Positions 1 through 9,290 of a stretch of DNA of 64,000 bases are shown here, one piece after another; position 1 is the stretch's first letter, and each line of letters begins with the position of its first letter. The notes under the pieces are model-generated. The model was given only the letters and a program-made list of their open reading frames with translations. It was not told the origin of the DNA and searched no databases. The stretch is from Pyronema omphalodes (Eukaryota > Ascomycota > Pezizomycetes > Pezizales > Pyronemataceae): the NCBI GenBank assembly GCA_024516155.1, contig JAJJXM010000045.1, positions 481,715 to 545,714 on the forward strand, written 5' to 3'. The translations under genes and the position numbers were made by a program.

Positions 1-1
1 G

Positions 2-157
2 TTAAGGACTGCCAACGGCCTCGCCGGAGTCTCGGCCTGGAGGGGGGGGCTTATGTCACAACGCTCCCGTGACATGCTCCTGGCCTCCGCCGTCACCACC
101 GCAGGGCTATGGGTGATCGTCATCACCCTAGCAACCTGCTACGCTGTCATGAAGTGA
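2..157 (+). CDS. C-terminal end of Gypsy-A third ORF (partial, cut by window start)
   Basis: This is an open frame running in from outside the window and ending at TGA 155-157. It matches the last residues of the complete third ORF at 22762-23829. The final 34 or so codons lie inside the LTR and encode SQRSRDMLLA followed by a hydrophobic run (about 22 residues, LLASAVTTAGLWVIVITLA) and a short tail ending VMK. It looks like a single C-terminal membrane segment. The sequence just before the LTR is a G-rich tract (40-49), the likely polypurine tract. The protein function is unknown. The rest of this Gypsy-A copy lies upstream of the window. Confidence 0.7.
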   Translation, partial: LRTANGLAGVSAWRGGLMSQRSRDMLLASAVTTAGLWVIVITLATCYAVMK

Positions 158-171
158 AGGGATAGGGTTAG

Positions 172-194
172 GGCAAGGGGCTGGGCCCCTTGCC
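172..194. promoter_or_regulatory. LTR hairpin just after the third-ORF stop
   Basis: Perfect arms GGCAAGGGGC and GCCCCTTGCC are separated by three bases and lie 15 bases after the TGA of the third ORF. The same structure is seen in the other Gypsy-A LTRs. The adjacent upstream bases contain GGGTTAGGG, a telomere-like hexamer. The function is unknown; an RNA stem-loop or a processing signal is possible. Confidence 0.5.
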
Positions 195-290
195 GAGGAT
201 TTTCATATGTTCGGAGTTATTTCTTATTTGGATTTCTTTTAGGTATCACGGCGGCTAGGAAAATGTTGGAATCGTTTACTTCTCTCTTTT

Positions 291-480
291 GGTATGTACT
301 CTTTCTTTACTATTTGGAATCACGGCGGTTCGCCAGGAAGTTATCTCTTTCGGTATGTACTCTTTCTTTGCTATTTTGGAATCACGGCGGTTAGCCGGTA
401 GTTATCTCTCTGGTATGTACTCTTTCCTTGTTATTGTTATTTGGAATTACGGCGTTTAGTTATCTTGCTTTATTATTTGG
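291..480. repeat. Tandem 60 bp units in Gypsy-A LTR
   Basis: Units begin GGTATGTACTCTTTC at 291, 352 and 412 and each carries TTGGAATCACGGCGG or a close variant. Further ACGGCGG copies without the full unit occur at about 247, 487 and 533. The array is present in all Gypsy-A LTRs of the window. CGG triplets are typical targets of fungal Zn2Cys6 transcription factors, so an enhancer role is plausible but inferred. Confidence 0.7.
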
Positions 481-550
481 AATTACGGCGGTTGGCAAAT
501 GTTGGGGAATGTTGGTCATGTATGTAGTTATCACGGCGGTTAGCATTAGG

Positions 551-608
551 AGCATTCTCCGCAGGCGGAGAATGCTGAGTCACGAGTCATGAAGGAACAA
601 GTATAAGA
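551..608 (+). promoter_or_regulatory. Gypsy-A LTR core promoter: hairpin, AP-1/Gcn4-like sites, TATA
   Basis: A perfect inverted repeat AGCATTCTCCGC/GCGGAGAATGCT (551-562 and 565-576) runs directly into TGAGTCA (576-582) and GAGTCAT (584-590), which resemble Gcn4/AP-1 (bZIP) sites. TATAAGA follows at 602-608. The block recurs in the LTRs at about 17360-17420, 24225-24282 and, reversed, about 51520-51580. The order suggests a retrotransposon promoter with transcription starting shortly downstream. The solo LTR at 26173 has a decayed left hairpin arm. Confidence 0.55.
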
Positions 609-845
609 GGAGGAAATTTGTATGTAGTTTATTTCTTCACGCAATCAAGTTTCTATTTACCACAATCCTATCTACAAAAGTTCCCTTGTGATATCCCATT
701 TCGCCAAACTCACCTGTGATTTCCCAAGCCCACAAACCCTTACCCATTCCCAACTTACCAGCCTTACCTAACCCGCCGCCGCCCTCCTCGCCGCCGAAAA
801 CCCCGCGCTGCCTGTCGTCAGTAACCGTGGATACGGATTCTGATA

Positions 846-1216
846 TTCGACAACATCTCTTCGGACAGACTGCTCGCGACGATTCGCACACTAGGCTGCT
901 CCCAAGCAATGACCACGTGGTGCTCCGCCTTCTTGAACGACCGTTCCACCGCCCTCTCGTTGGACAGCAGAACAGACACCCAGCGATCAATCAGAACCGG
1001 CATCCCTCTAGGCTCCCCGGCGTTTCCAATCCTTTTCCTTATCTATCTCCGACCCCTCTTCGACGCCCTGCAGAATGCCCACCCCACACTTTGGACACCC
1101 AGCTACATGGACGACGTCGCCCTTGTTGCACACGGCCGCTCCAGAGAGGACAACGCCAGGGAACTAGAATCCGCCGCACGAACCGCCTTTCCCTGGGCGC
1201 TGCAAAACGCAGTAGC
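846..1216 (+). pseudogene. LINE-a reverse transcriptase, central part
   Basis: The open frame matches RT domains 3 to 5 of the better-preserved LINE-a copy at 37815-51218: F-D-N at the start, then TGIPLGSPAFPILFLIYLR and SYMDDVALV, which holds the Y-x-D-D catalytic box as YMDD. The frame is intact up to the insertion point near NAVAV. The N-terminal side was displaced by the Gypsy-A insertion and lies outside the window, and the C-terminal side restarts at about 3970. Confidence 0.85.
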
Positions 1217-1494
1217 TGTAACGGCGAACAAGGGAGACATAGCTGACGGAGAACCTGAGGGCTCTTCTCAATTATTCACTCTTGAGTTCAATGAAGATAA
1301 CCTTATAACAACTTCAACGTTAGAAACTCTTAAGCTGTGTCGAGCATCAACTTAGAGATTTCGGTGTTCAGAAGTTAAGGAAATAAACAAAGATTTCAAG
1401 GGACAAAGAGATCCAAAGATGGGGACGAAAACGAGGACGTAAACAAAGATCGACAAAGTATTTGAATTTGTACATAAACAAATAACTGTGTAAG

Positions 1495-3149
1495 TACGGC
1501 AATGCATTTGTACATGGAGGGCCAAAAGAATTTTGCCACCGAACCAACACCAGATGTATGTCGCATGCACAACATCCAACAAGTGCACTTTTGGGCACTA
1601 CCACCCACCAGCCACAGACACCGTTGCCCCAACCATACCACACCGCTGACTAAACCACGGAAACGCGCATTACATATAGTGGTAATCCAAATGACACAAA
1701 ATATTCTTAAGCGTAAATCAAACAATTGTTAAGTAAAAGACATCAAGACTATAAAGCGCAAATAACACAGTTGTCATGAAAAAAAATTGATGGACGTTTC
1801 TGCAGTGGCTGTTGAGATAGTGGTGATTTAGATCGAACAGAATATTCTATGAGCGCAGATAAAGCGATGTACGATGAATGAATGCAAATGAAGTGATGCA
1901 GGATGAGATTTTATATTACAGCCCTAAGAATAGTAGATGAATGGAGTGGAAAAAAACTTTTCTTGCTGATCTTCTGAGCTATGGTAGTTTTTCTCCCATA
2001 GAAACACCACAGCACTTATTGAAACTTCATAGAAACAACAGACTTTTCTTTTAGCAATGGAATGATGTCACGTTTGATTGCCTTGAGAACCGGCTGCTCC
2101 ATGTATATTTAATGCTTACTTTCTTCACTGTATATACATAGTGGAATGATTTAGTGGCGATCGAAGGAAGGGAAATGCGAGGCGTTTTAATTGGATTGAC
2201 GTTGAAATCATTTTTTTCTCTGTAACATCATAAGCTATTTATTAAACTGAGTTTGTGAAGTTAGTTAGATTATTATGAATGAACGGTTCTAACTACAGTT
2301 TATATACTGGGAACCGTACTCCTCCAAGCAACATGACCAGTACGGACATGGCTGTTTCAATATATCCTTGTCATGTTGACTATTCAACATGACCGGTCCG
2401 TTTTCAACACTATTTTAAGGTTTTACATTTAGGGGCTTTTTTTAATCCAGAATGCTTTATGTGATTCTTTTGAATGCGAGATCAATGCTAATTCTATATG
2501 TGTGGTGTGTTTCGAAAGTTTTGTGACATACATATCAAGATTTACCTATTCAAGGAGCTAAAGAGATCTTCACGGACATAAGCAAAAATCTGTAGAGAAA
2601 AGACAAAATAAAGAAAAATGAAAGCAAGAACCATACTGATGATGACTTTATTGTTTGTTTTAAGCCATATTCACAACATTACGGTCTTGATTCCTTCTCT
2701 GCCAGTGGTACAAACAGTAATACCTCTAATTCTCTAATATCTTACTCTTAGCCCCGAACCCAAGAGAATCTCTACATTTTACTGATTATTATTTACTTTT
2801 ATACCCGCTGTTATACAAAATGTTCTGTAGCATTACTGCCTTTCTATTCATTTTTTCTAACTACTGTGTTATGTGCGCTTTAAAATATCGGTATCATCAA
2901 TTCGACTGTTGTATATTGTTTCTATTTGCACTCAACAATATCCTGTGCCATTTAGATAACAAATGTACTTTCTGCGCGCTTCCGATTTTAGGGAGCGCCA
3001 CAGCCTGTGGTTTAGTCAGCGGTGCTTGTGGCTTGTAGGTGATGGGTAGTGGAAGGTGCACTTGTTGGATGTTGTGCATGCGACGTGCATGGAGTGTTGG
3101 TTTTGTGGCTAGATTCTTTTGGCCCTCCATGTACAAATGCATTGCCGTA
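1495..3149. mobile_element. Non-autonomous TIR element with about 160 bp inverted arms
   Basis: The left arm starts TACGGCAATGCATTTGTACA (1495) and the right arm ends in its reverse complement (3149). The arms run to about 1660 and from about 2990 with roughly 75-80 percent visual identity, including GCATGCACAACATCCAACAA. The 5-mer GTAAG flanks both sides (1490-1494 and 3150-3154), consistent with a 5 bp target duplication. The 1.3 kb interior is AT-rich without a convincing ORF. It is a DNA transposon derivative of unknown superfamily. Confidence 0.65.
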
Positions 3150-3356
3150 GTAAGGAGAAAAGAAAAACAAAATAAACAAACAAAGAAACAATCCTCTTAT
3201 ATACAATTTTTCCTCCTTACACGCCGAGCCACTATTTGCAGATTTTTCCCGAAAAATAACTAAGTAAACAACGCGGTCGCGGTTGCGCGTTCTAGACGCG
3301 CTAACGAGTTCGTACCAAATGAGCGTGTTTGCGTGCACAGCTACATCGCGTGCTCG

Positions 3357-3835
3357 TTAGCGTAACTCGCGTGCGCGCTAGCGTAACCCTAAGCGTAGTC
3401 ACGCGCGCGCTTCCGGAACCCTAATCGTGCGCGTGCGTCCATAACCCTAGCCCTAGCTGTGCCCGTACTGTCACAAATTTAACCCTAGTTTGTGTGCGTG
3501 TGGGTGCAACCCTAACCCTAGTCACGTGAATCCAGATCAGCTGCGATTGGAAAGATGGTGCAATACTGATAAGGTCACATGACTAGATCTTATCTTATCA
3601 ATAAGATGATCGTGCCCTAGCCCTAGTCACGTGTGCGCACATTAGTAGACCAGTGCGCGTGCATACTGATCTACTACTGATTAGAAACACGTGACCGATC
3701 TTATCTAATCGGATAAGATGATCGGTAGACCGTAGGTATGGAATTTCCGAAAAGGGATCCGAGCAGACCCCTAACCCTGGGGGTAAGTCACGTGACCTTT
3801 TTGACAATTTGGGAATTGAGCGTAACCCTAACCCA
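3357..3835. repeat. Scattered CCCTAA telomere-like motifs with CACGTG boxes
   Basis: AACCCTAA, AACCCTAG and CCCTAGCCCTAG occur repeatedly (for example about 3388, 3418, 3442, 3481, 3508, 3613, 3768 and 3822), alternating with CACGTG (about 3522, 3628, 3688, 3789) and with alternating purine-pyrimidine CGCGTGCGCG tracts. The motifs are not a pure array. They may be a degenerate telomere-derived insertion or a regulatory region, and no gene is visible. Confidence 0.5.
3586..3720. promoter_or_regulatory. Two GATA-type palindromes about 110 bp apart
   Basis: ATCTTAT-CA-ATAAGAT (3592-3607) and CTTATC-x6-GATAAG (3700-3717) are each followed by GATC. GATAAG is the binding core of fungal GATA factors such as AreA. 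Both lie in the telomere-like stretch of the unclassified insert. A regulatory role is inferred only. Confidence 0.35.
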
Positions 3836-3969
3836 GGCGAGTGACGAGTGATGATCGAAGACCGAAGGATAATAGAAATAAATAAACAAACGAGTGCTGA
3901 ATAATGAAGCGAATGATAATAGGTGAATGAATGACGAGGAGGTGGAAGGTAATAATTCTCGAGCCGTGA

Positions 3970-5767
3970 CAGTAGCCTTCGATGATTCCAAGTCAGAGTT
4001 GTTACACTTTCACCGCTCGCGCACTGACAATCTGACAGAAGGAGTCAACGTCCGTCTTCCAAACGGCACGGTGGTGACCCCGGTCAAGAGGAGGAAAAAC
4101 AGACGTAGTCGAATGGATCGGGATTTACTTCGACAGAAAACTTTCCTTTGTACATCATGTAAAAATTAGACTAACGGCCGCTGCTAGATCTCTCAACGCC
4201 CTCCGAAGCCTAGTGCGTCACGAGACAGGTTTGGCCCCCTCAGCCACTCGTACTTTACATCGCGTGCGTCATTTCTAGGTCCGACTTCGGCTCTGAGATC
4301 TGGTGGACGGGCCAAAAAACTCTCGCCAACCTCATTCAAACCCAACAAAACTCAGCCCGCCCACGAATCCTAAACGCATTCCACTCGACACCGATAATCG
4401 CCCTCCACAATGAAGCCGCCATACCCCCCGTTTCAGTCCGCTTGCAACACCGCACCCGGAAATACGTCCGGCGTCTCCTCTCTCCCCCCCCCTCACCACC
4501 GCGTTGTGAAACGTTGCCCCTCCTCCTTCCCCGTGCCCCTACACCTCCACACTTCCATATGCAACCCCTACGAATACGACCACCCCTGGCAGTCCCCCGG
4601 TGACGCCCCGTTCCGTCTCGTCAGTATGCTACGATCAGTAGGCAGATGGGTGCTACCCGATGACGATATCGAGAATACGGCTGGCCCAAACCGCGCCCCG
4701 TGGCGCCGCAACCCCATCCCAACGTCAATCTTGCCCCTTCCCAAGATCTATGCGGCCGTCGAACACACCAAACTCGTTGACACCCTACGAACCGACACAA
4801 CGAACGTCATCGCATACAGGGACGGATCCCAGCTGGAAGGTCACACCGGCGCGGGATATAGTATTACAGACGGGTTACCGCGCCGACTCGACGAAATCAT
4901 CCCCATGGGCGACACGACGGAAGTCTTCGATGCGGAGCTGCGCGCCATCCACGACTGCCTCGAGAGCTGCCTAAAAATCCTCCGACTCAACAACCTCTAC
5001 CGCCGCCGAATTCACATATTCACGGATAACCAGGCAGCGATCCTTTGCGCCTCCCGCACCACGTACGGCCCGGGACAGGAACTCGCTCTCTCAATTTACG
5101 AAATAGCCTCCTTCCTCCGCCCAACAAACAACAGTCACCCTGCATTGGGTCCCGGGACACACCAACATACCCGGCAACAACTCCGCCGACCTCCTCCGCA
5201 AAGAGAGCAACCTCCCTCACCCCCACCGCGCTGCCCCCAGTCTCCCTGTCTTGGATCCGACGGCAAGTCCGGGAGCAATTTATCACCGACTGGATCAACT
5301 GGTACACCTCAGCTAAGAAGCCTAAAACCTACGATGCCCCCCACCATTGACGCCCCGATCCCGCTTATACCTCCCACCCGGGGAAGATTTCCACGACCAT
5401 ACTGGGACTTCGAACCGGCCACGGGTATTTCCTGGATTGCCTAGCACACCCCCCCACCGATCGTTACCCCTCCCGCTCCTGCCCATGCCCCATGCACCCC
5501 CAACAGACCCCCAAACACCTCCTACTATCTTGCCCACAGTACACCACGCAGCGGACTGAACTTCGCCGAATACTCAAACTCCCACGACGACGACAACTGA
5601 CACTCCCCACCATCCTCTACACCACCGCTGGCACCAAGGCCCTCGCAACCATGATCTCCGACAAAGTCGCGACCGCCGAATGGGCGCACACGAAGCTAAG
5701 TACCCTCCCCGCTGAGGAGGACTCTCCTCCCACACTGACCACTGGCTGGGGAAGCTGCTGGACCTAA
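3970..5767 (+). pseudogene. LINE-a ORF2 C-terminal part: RT end and RNase H
   Basis: After the insert the frame resumes with VAFDDSKSELLHF (RT thumb side) and then LPNGTVVTP. The long frame 4410-5444 contains RNase H: YRDGSQLEGHTGAGY (first Asp), TEVFDAELRAIH (Glu) and IFTDNQAAIL (second Asp). The WVPGHTNIPGN region after it is frameshifted. The frame ending at 5767 holds the Tad1/I-like C-terminal domain (LLLSCPQYTTQR) and stops with LLDLT. Several shifts break it, so it is inactive as written, though some shifts may be sequencing errors. Confidence 0.8.
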
Positions 5768-6541
5768 CGGACGAGCACGCGAACACCCAAAACAACTAAG
5801 AAAAAAAAAAAAAAAAAAAAAAAAAAATTAACAATAACATTATAAAATAATATACATAGGTACTTCGGGGGAAGCAGGAGGGAAGGAGGCGAGAGGAAGC
5901 GGACGAGACAGGGGGCAATGGGAGGAGCAACGGGGGATGGTAGCTGGTTACTTTTCTTGTTTTTTCTACTGTGTCGTATGGGGGTGTCCGGGGAAGAGGG
6001 GAGACGGCGGAGGCGGGGAGACGAGGAGCGCGGGGGAGGAGGAGTGGGGACGGGGACGAGTGAGAGATGATGACGCGGAGGAGACACAGGGGACGAGGGG
6101 AGCACGGCGAGGGCGGAATGGAGTTGAGGGAAGTAGGGAGAAGGGCAGGAGTAGACGGAGTGGCGGAGAGGGGAAAGAGGAGAGGTGGTGGCCCGGTGGA
6201 GTTATTTTTTTCTTTGCTTTTCTGTTATGTTTTGGTCTGTGGAGGAAATAAAGGCGGGAAAATGGCTAAAAATGGGTGGGGAAGGGTGGAGGATAGAGGG
6301 GAACGACCCGGCGTGGTGGCCCCTGAGTGAACAAGGCTCCTGGAACTGCCGACGCGAGATGGACTAAGGCACAAGAAAAATGGGAGACTACACTCCCAAA
6401 AACCTCTGACAGCTCTGGGGCTTACCCAGTGGGGACCTGGCATTACACCCAGGTCCTTGACATTGTATGTAAATTGTAGATTCCGCCATAACCCTAAGGT
6501 TGGATGCGTGTATGGATAAATAAATAAAGAAATAAATAAAT
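5768..6541 (+). other. LINE-a 3' UTR, terminal hairpin and tail
   Basis: There is an A-run at 5800-5827, then a purine-rich stretch and the block GGAGGAAATAAAGG (6241) that is conserved in every LINE 3' UTR here. The end motif is CCGCCATAACCCTAAGGTTGG followed by (ATAA)-type repeats. The short proline- or glycine-rich ORFs in it are low-complexity shadows. Confidence 0.75.
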
Positions 6542-7066
6542 GCCCACTTGGAGAGCTCCGCCTTTCTGATAAAAGTACTCACAGATCACAAGAATCTGGA
6601 ATATTTCATGAGAACGAAACTACTAAACAGATGTCAAGCACGTTGATCCGAATTCCTGTCGCGATACAACTTCGTGATCACCTACTGACCTGGGACGTTG
6701 GGAGGGAAACCAGATGCCTTGACGAGAGGAGCCGCCAATCTCCCAGGAGAAGGAGACGAACGCATACCAGCAAATCAACAAGCTGTCCTGACGCCACAAA
6801 ATTTCCAATTGTGCATCATAGTGCCCATGAGGCTGGCACCCTCTGAAGTGGACCTCCTGTTTAAGGAGGGATACAAGACAGATTCATTCCCGAACCGAGT
6901 GTTGGGAATGCTGGAAGACGGAACACAAATCTGGAAAGACATTTCACTCGCCGACTGTTCCACGTTAGAAACCGATTGTAGTATCGGGATTGTTTCTACG
7001 TCCCGCGCTGGACAAATTATGCCTAAAACTACTACAAGATCACCACGACCCTCCCACCATGGGACA
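6542..7066 (+). pseudogene. Gypsy-C-like pol fragment (RNase H to integrase N-terminus)
   Basis: The sequence matches, in plus orientation, the minus-strand Gypsy-C element at about 43850-44390. It begins at [22 protein letters not shown] (RNase H), runs through the linker LAPSEVDLLFKEGYKTDSF and VLGMLEDGTQI, and ends at the HDHHDPPTMGHPG zinc-binding start of integrase. The frame is shifted several times. It is interrupted on the left by LINE-a copy 1 and on the right by LINE-a copy 2. It is the oldest layer visible in the window. Confidence 0.8.
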
Positions 7067-8046
7067 TCCGGGCACACCACCCAGCAAAGAGAGACCCCCC
7101 GGCCTTTTCAACAACCACACCGAAATCGCGACATTTTATTGCAGCGTGTTGTTCGCCAGCCCCAATTTACCCATTCGCAGTTTTTCCAGACCAGGCCCTC
7201 TGTTTTCGTCGAGTTTTCAGCGAAAAAAAGTTTTTCAGGTCCCTGAGAAACGCCCCGCGAACCGGTTCCATCAACACCTTCACCCCACAACCATGAAAAT
7301 CAGCCATTCCAACGCGGATTATTCGTCGCTACCGGCACACAAACGTACTCCGAAATTCCGATTCCTACCCGATCCTCCGTTGTGGAGAAACAACACCTCT
7401 CCCCCCCGATAAAGAACCCCCTCGGGCGCCCGTGAAGGCAAAACACGCTAATGCAGAGCCGCATGAGTCCGATGCGTCCGACGTTGAAATGCACCAAGAC
7501 ACGTGCTCTGACGTCAGCGAGGACTCCAGTGACGACGAGGCGTCTCCCTGAGACAGCTCCCCAACGCCAACTTCTCGCAACGCCACCACCGCCCCACCCA
7601 AAACACCCCACAACAAAGAACCCCTCCTGACAACCTTGACACCCCCGATCAACTGAGCAACAACAACTCTAAATACACCATTCAACAAACCACCGGGAAA
7701 CGGAAAAAAACGCCCCGCCGCCTCCACCGCCCATTCTCACCACATCGCCGCAGACTCCACGCCCGTCTCTGCAAACGTCAAACGCCTCCAGACCGACCGC
7801 CTCAGCAGAGCCGCCCTCGCCCAATCCATCGATGTCCTAAAAAAAAACACCACACGGCAACGGCGACCCCCCCCCCCCCTGCATTCTCAACAACGAGCAC
7901 CGCACCCCCGGTTTTCTCATCGGATTCGGATTCGCAGCACTCTGTTACGTTATTCCCTGAATTTTCAGGGAATTCTACATTGTTTTTGTTGACTCTTGTC
8001 GCAAAATCAGAGTTTTCACGAGTTTTGGCTTACCCCACCTCACGAA

Positions 8047-8511
8047 ATGTCTCCAAAACAACGACTGAACAACGCCCAACGATCGAAACGGTCCGAAAAC
8101 GCGTACAACGTTCTAGCCGACCCTCCTCATGATGGATCCAATCCTACTTTTGATGGAAGAGATGGAAAGGTTGATGAAGTTGATGAAAACTTCGCTGGAA
8201 AGCCCTTTCAGAGCGTGGCCTTGGCAGGATCACCAGTTCCTTCGGCTTCAACAAAGCAGCAACAGGCGACCACTGAACACAGCCGGTTCAGTAACTACCG
8301 TCGCTTGTGTGTATCTGCGATTAATGAAGCAGCAGTTAATGACAACTATGTCACGCTCGATCAACTGTTTAGAGACAGCCACGCTGAACTCACTGGAGCC
8401 AGCTTCCTGGAGATACAACAGATCCATCAGGACACACAGCGACGCTTCAATACGCTCGAAGAATCCATACGCAACAACAACAAAGCGATACACGGCAGAT
8501 TCGATGTCTGA
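8047..8511 (+). CDS. LINE-b ORF1 N-terminal frame in half-LINE
   Basis: I take the first ATG (8047), giving MSPKQRLNNAQRSK and then DGRDGKVDEVDENF and a polar helical stretch (SFLEIQQIHQDTQRRFNTLEESI, likely coiled coil). The frame stops at 8511, but sequence homologous to the rest of ORF1 continues in other frames, so the stop is probably a frameshift. The protein would be the RNA-binding nucleocapsid-like ORF1 product. No zinc knuckle is present in this frame. Confidence 0.6.
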   Translation: MSPKQRLNNAQRSKRSENAYNVLADPPHDGSNPTFDGRDGKVDEVDENFAGKPFQSVALAGSPVPSASTKQQQATTEHSRFSNYRRLCVSAINEAAVNDNYVTLDQLFRDSHAELTGASFLEIQQIHQDTQRRFNTLEESIRNNNKAIHGRFDV

Positions 8512-9290
8512 TGACCAAATTCAATGATTTGCTCTTCGAAAACGCGACGCTGCGTGAAGCATACGACTCCACACAGGCAGTAACAACAGCTCTCAAGGCT
8601 GCTGTGGACGCCCTGACGAAGAAAATCCACGAACAGCAACAAGTCATTTCGGCGCCCCCTTGACTGAACCTCACGGCCTCTTCTCAGCGATGGAAGAGAT
8701 GACTATGCATCTGGCCGTCGTACACCATGACATCCAGGATGTCCTGGACGCTGTTCGCAACCCTCCTGGCAAGAGACAGCGAAGGCGAAGCGACCAGAAC
8801 ACCGAACCCACGTCATCAATGACCAGAGTACCGGTCAACACACAAACCGAGAGCTGCATCACCGGTGCGAAGCCTGACGCACTCGAAGCACGCGACCACC
8901 GCTGCCCAGGACAAACGTGATGCCCTCAAGTTAAAGTCATCCATAGCCCTCCTTGCAATCACCTCGACTGAAGCGACACCGGAACCTCAGCCTGACAGTT
9001 CCTCTGGTCAGGACACACCTCTACCCGACGCCCCAAGCACTGCCCCTGCTGAGACCAACGGATGGAAGACTGTGCAGGCGAAGGCTTCACAGAAGAAGAA
9101 GATGAAAGCGAAGGAGACGACATCTACGGCAGCGATACCCAACCAGACCCCTACAAGGAAGAATGGTAGAAGGCGAAAGAATACCCACCAACCCAGACTG
9201 ACAACCCCCTCCGCAAAGAAGACCTGGGCAGAGGTCATCAAGAGCGGAGGCATCAACGTCCAGATTGTGCTTGTGAATCACAATCTTGAA
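8512..9290 (+). pseudogene. LINE-b ORF1 remainder (frameshifted)
   Basis: The frames at 8660-8920 (MEEMTMHLAVVHHDIQDVLDAVRNPPGKR) and 8865-9290 (TPTRKNGRRRKNTHQP, KKTWAEVIKSGGINVQIVL) match the minus-strand copies at 12404-12886 and 52920-53763. Basic, Lys- and Arg-rich stretches suggest nucleic-acid binding. Breaks between frames are one- or two-base shifts. In a complete LINE the ORF1 zinc knuckles and ORF2 should follow, but here the 3' UTR comes next. Confidence 0.65.

Larger units (their letters stand above)
54..845 (+). repeat. Gypsy-A 3' LTR (copy 1)
   Basis: This 792 bp LTR starts TGTCAC and ends CTGATA, as judged by alignment with the other Gypsy-A LTRs at 16860, 23726, 26173 and 51278. 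Inside are a 10 bp-arm hairpin (172-194), about 60 bp tandem units each containing the ACGGCGG motif (291-480), a perfect 12 bp-arm hairpin (551-576), overlapping TGAGTCA-type sites (576-590) and a TATAAGA box (602-608). The LTR abuts LINE-a reverse transcriptase at 846, so this Gypsy-A copy inserted into that LINE. The left target duplicate is outside the window. Confidence 0.9.
1217..3969. mobile_element. 2.75 kb insert in LINE-a RT, unclassified
   Basis: The LINE-a RT frame stops matching at 1216 and resumes at 3970. The 7-mer CAGTAGC occurs at 1210-1216 and at 3970-3976, a probable target duplication. The insert is AT-richer than its host and has no convincing protein. It contains an inverted-repeat element (1495-3149), a telomere-like and CACGTG-rich stretch (3357-3835) and two GATA palindromes. 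The stretches 1217-1494 and 3150-3350 show only low-complexity A-rich sequence. I could not find clear terminal inverted repeats for the outer insert. Confidence 0.6.
846..6541 (+). mobile_element. LINE-a copy 1 (3' part, interrupted)
   Basis: The RT begins directly at the LTR edge with the F-D-N of the V-R-G-A-F-D-N motif. It is split by an insert at 1217-3969, then continues with the RT C-terminus, RNase H, a C-terminal Cys-containing domain and a long 3' UTR. The end is the conserved 3' hairpin (AACC-CTAA-GGTT, about 6490-6501) and an (AAAT)n-like tail up to 6541. The element lies in a Gypsy-C-like fragment that resumes at 6542. Confidence 0.85.

Noticed and set aside
3400..3840. True chromosome end
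   Set aside because: The telomere-like hexamers are scattered, not tandem, and are enclosed by LINE RT sequence on both sides.
5764..6105. Minus-strand Pro/Ser-rich ORF in the LINE-a 3' UTR
   Set aside because: It is a shadow of a purine-rich 3' UTR; the same false ORF type appears at 50418-51128 and 54181-54720. There are no domains.
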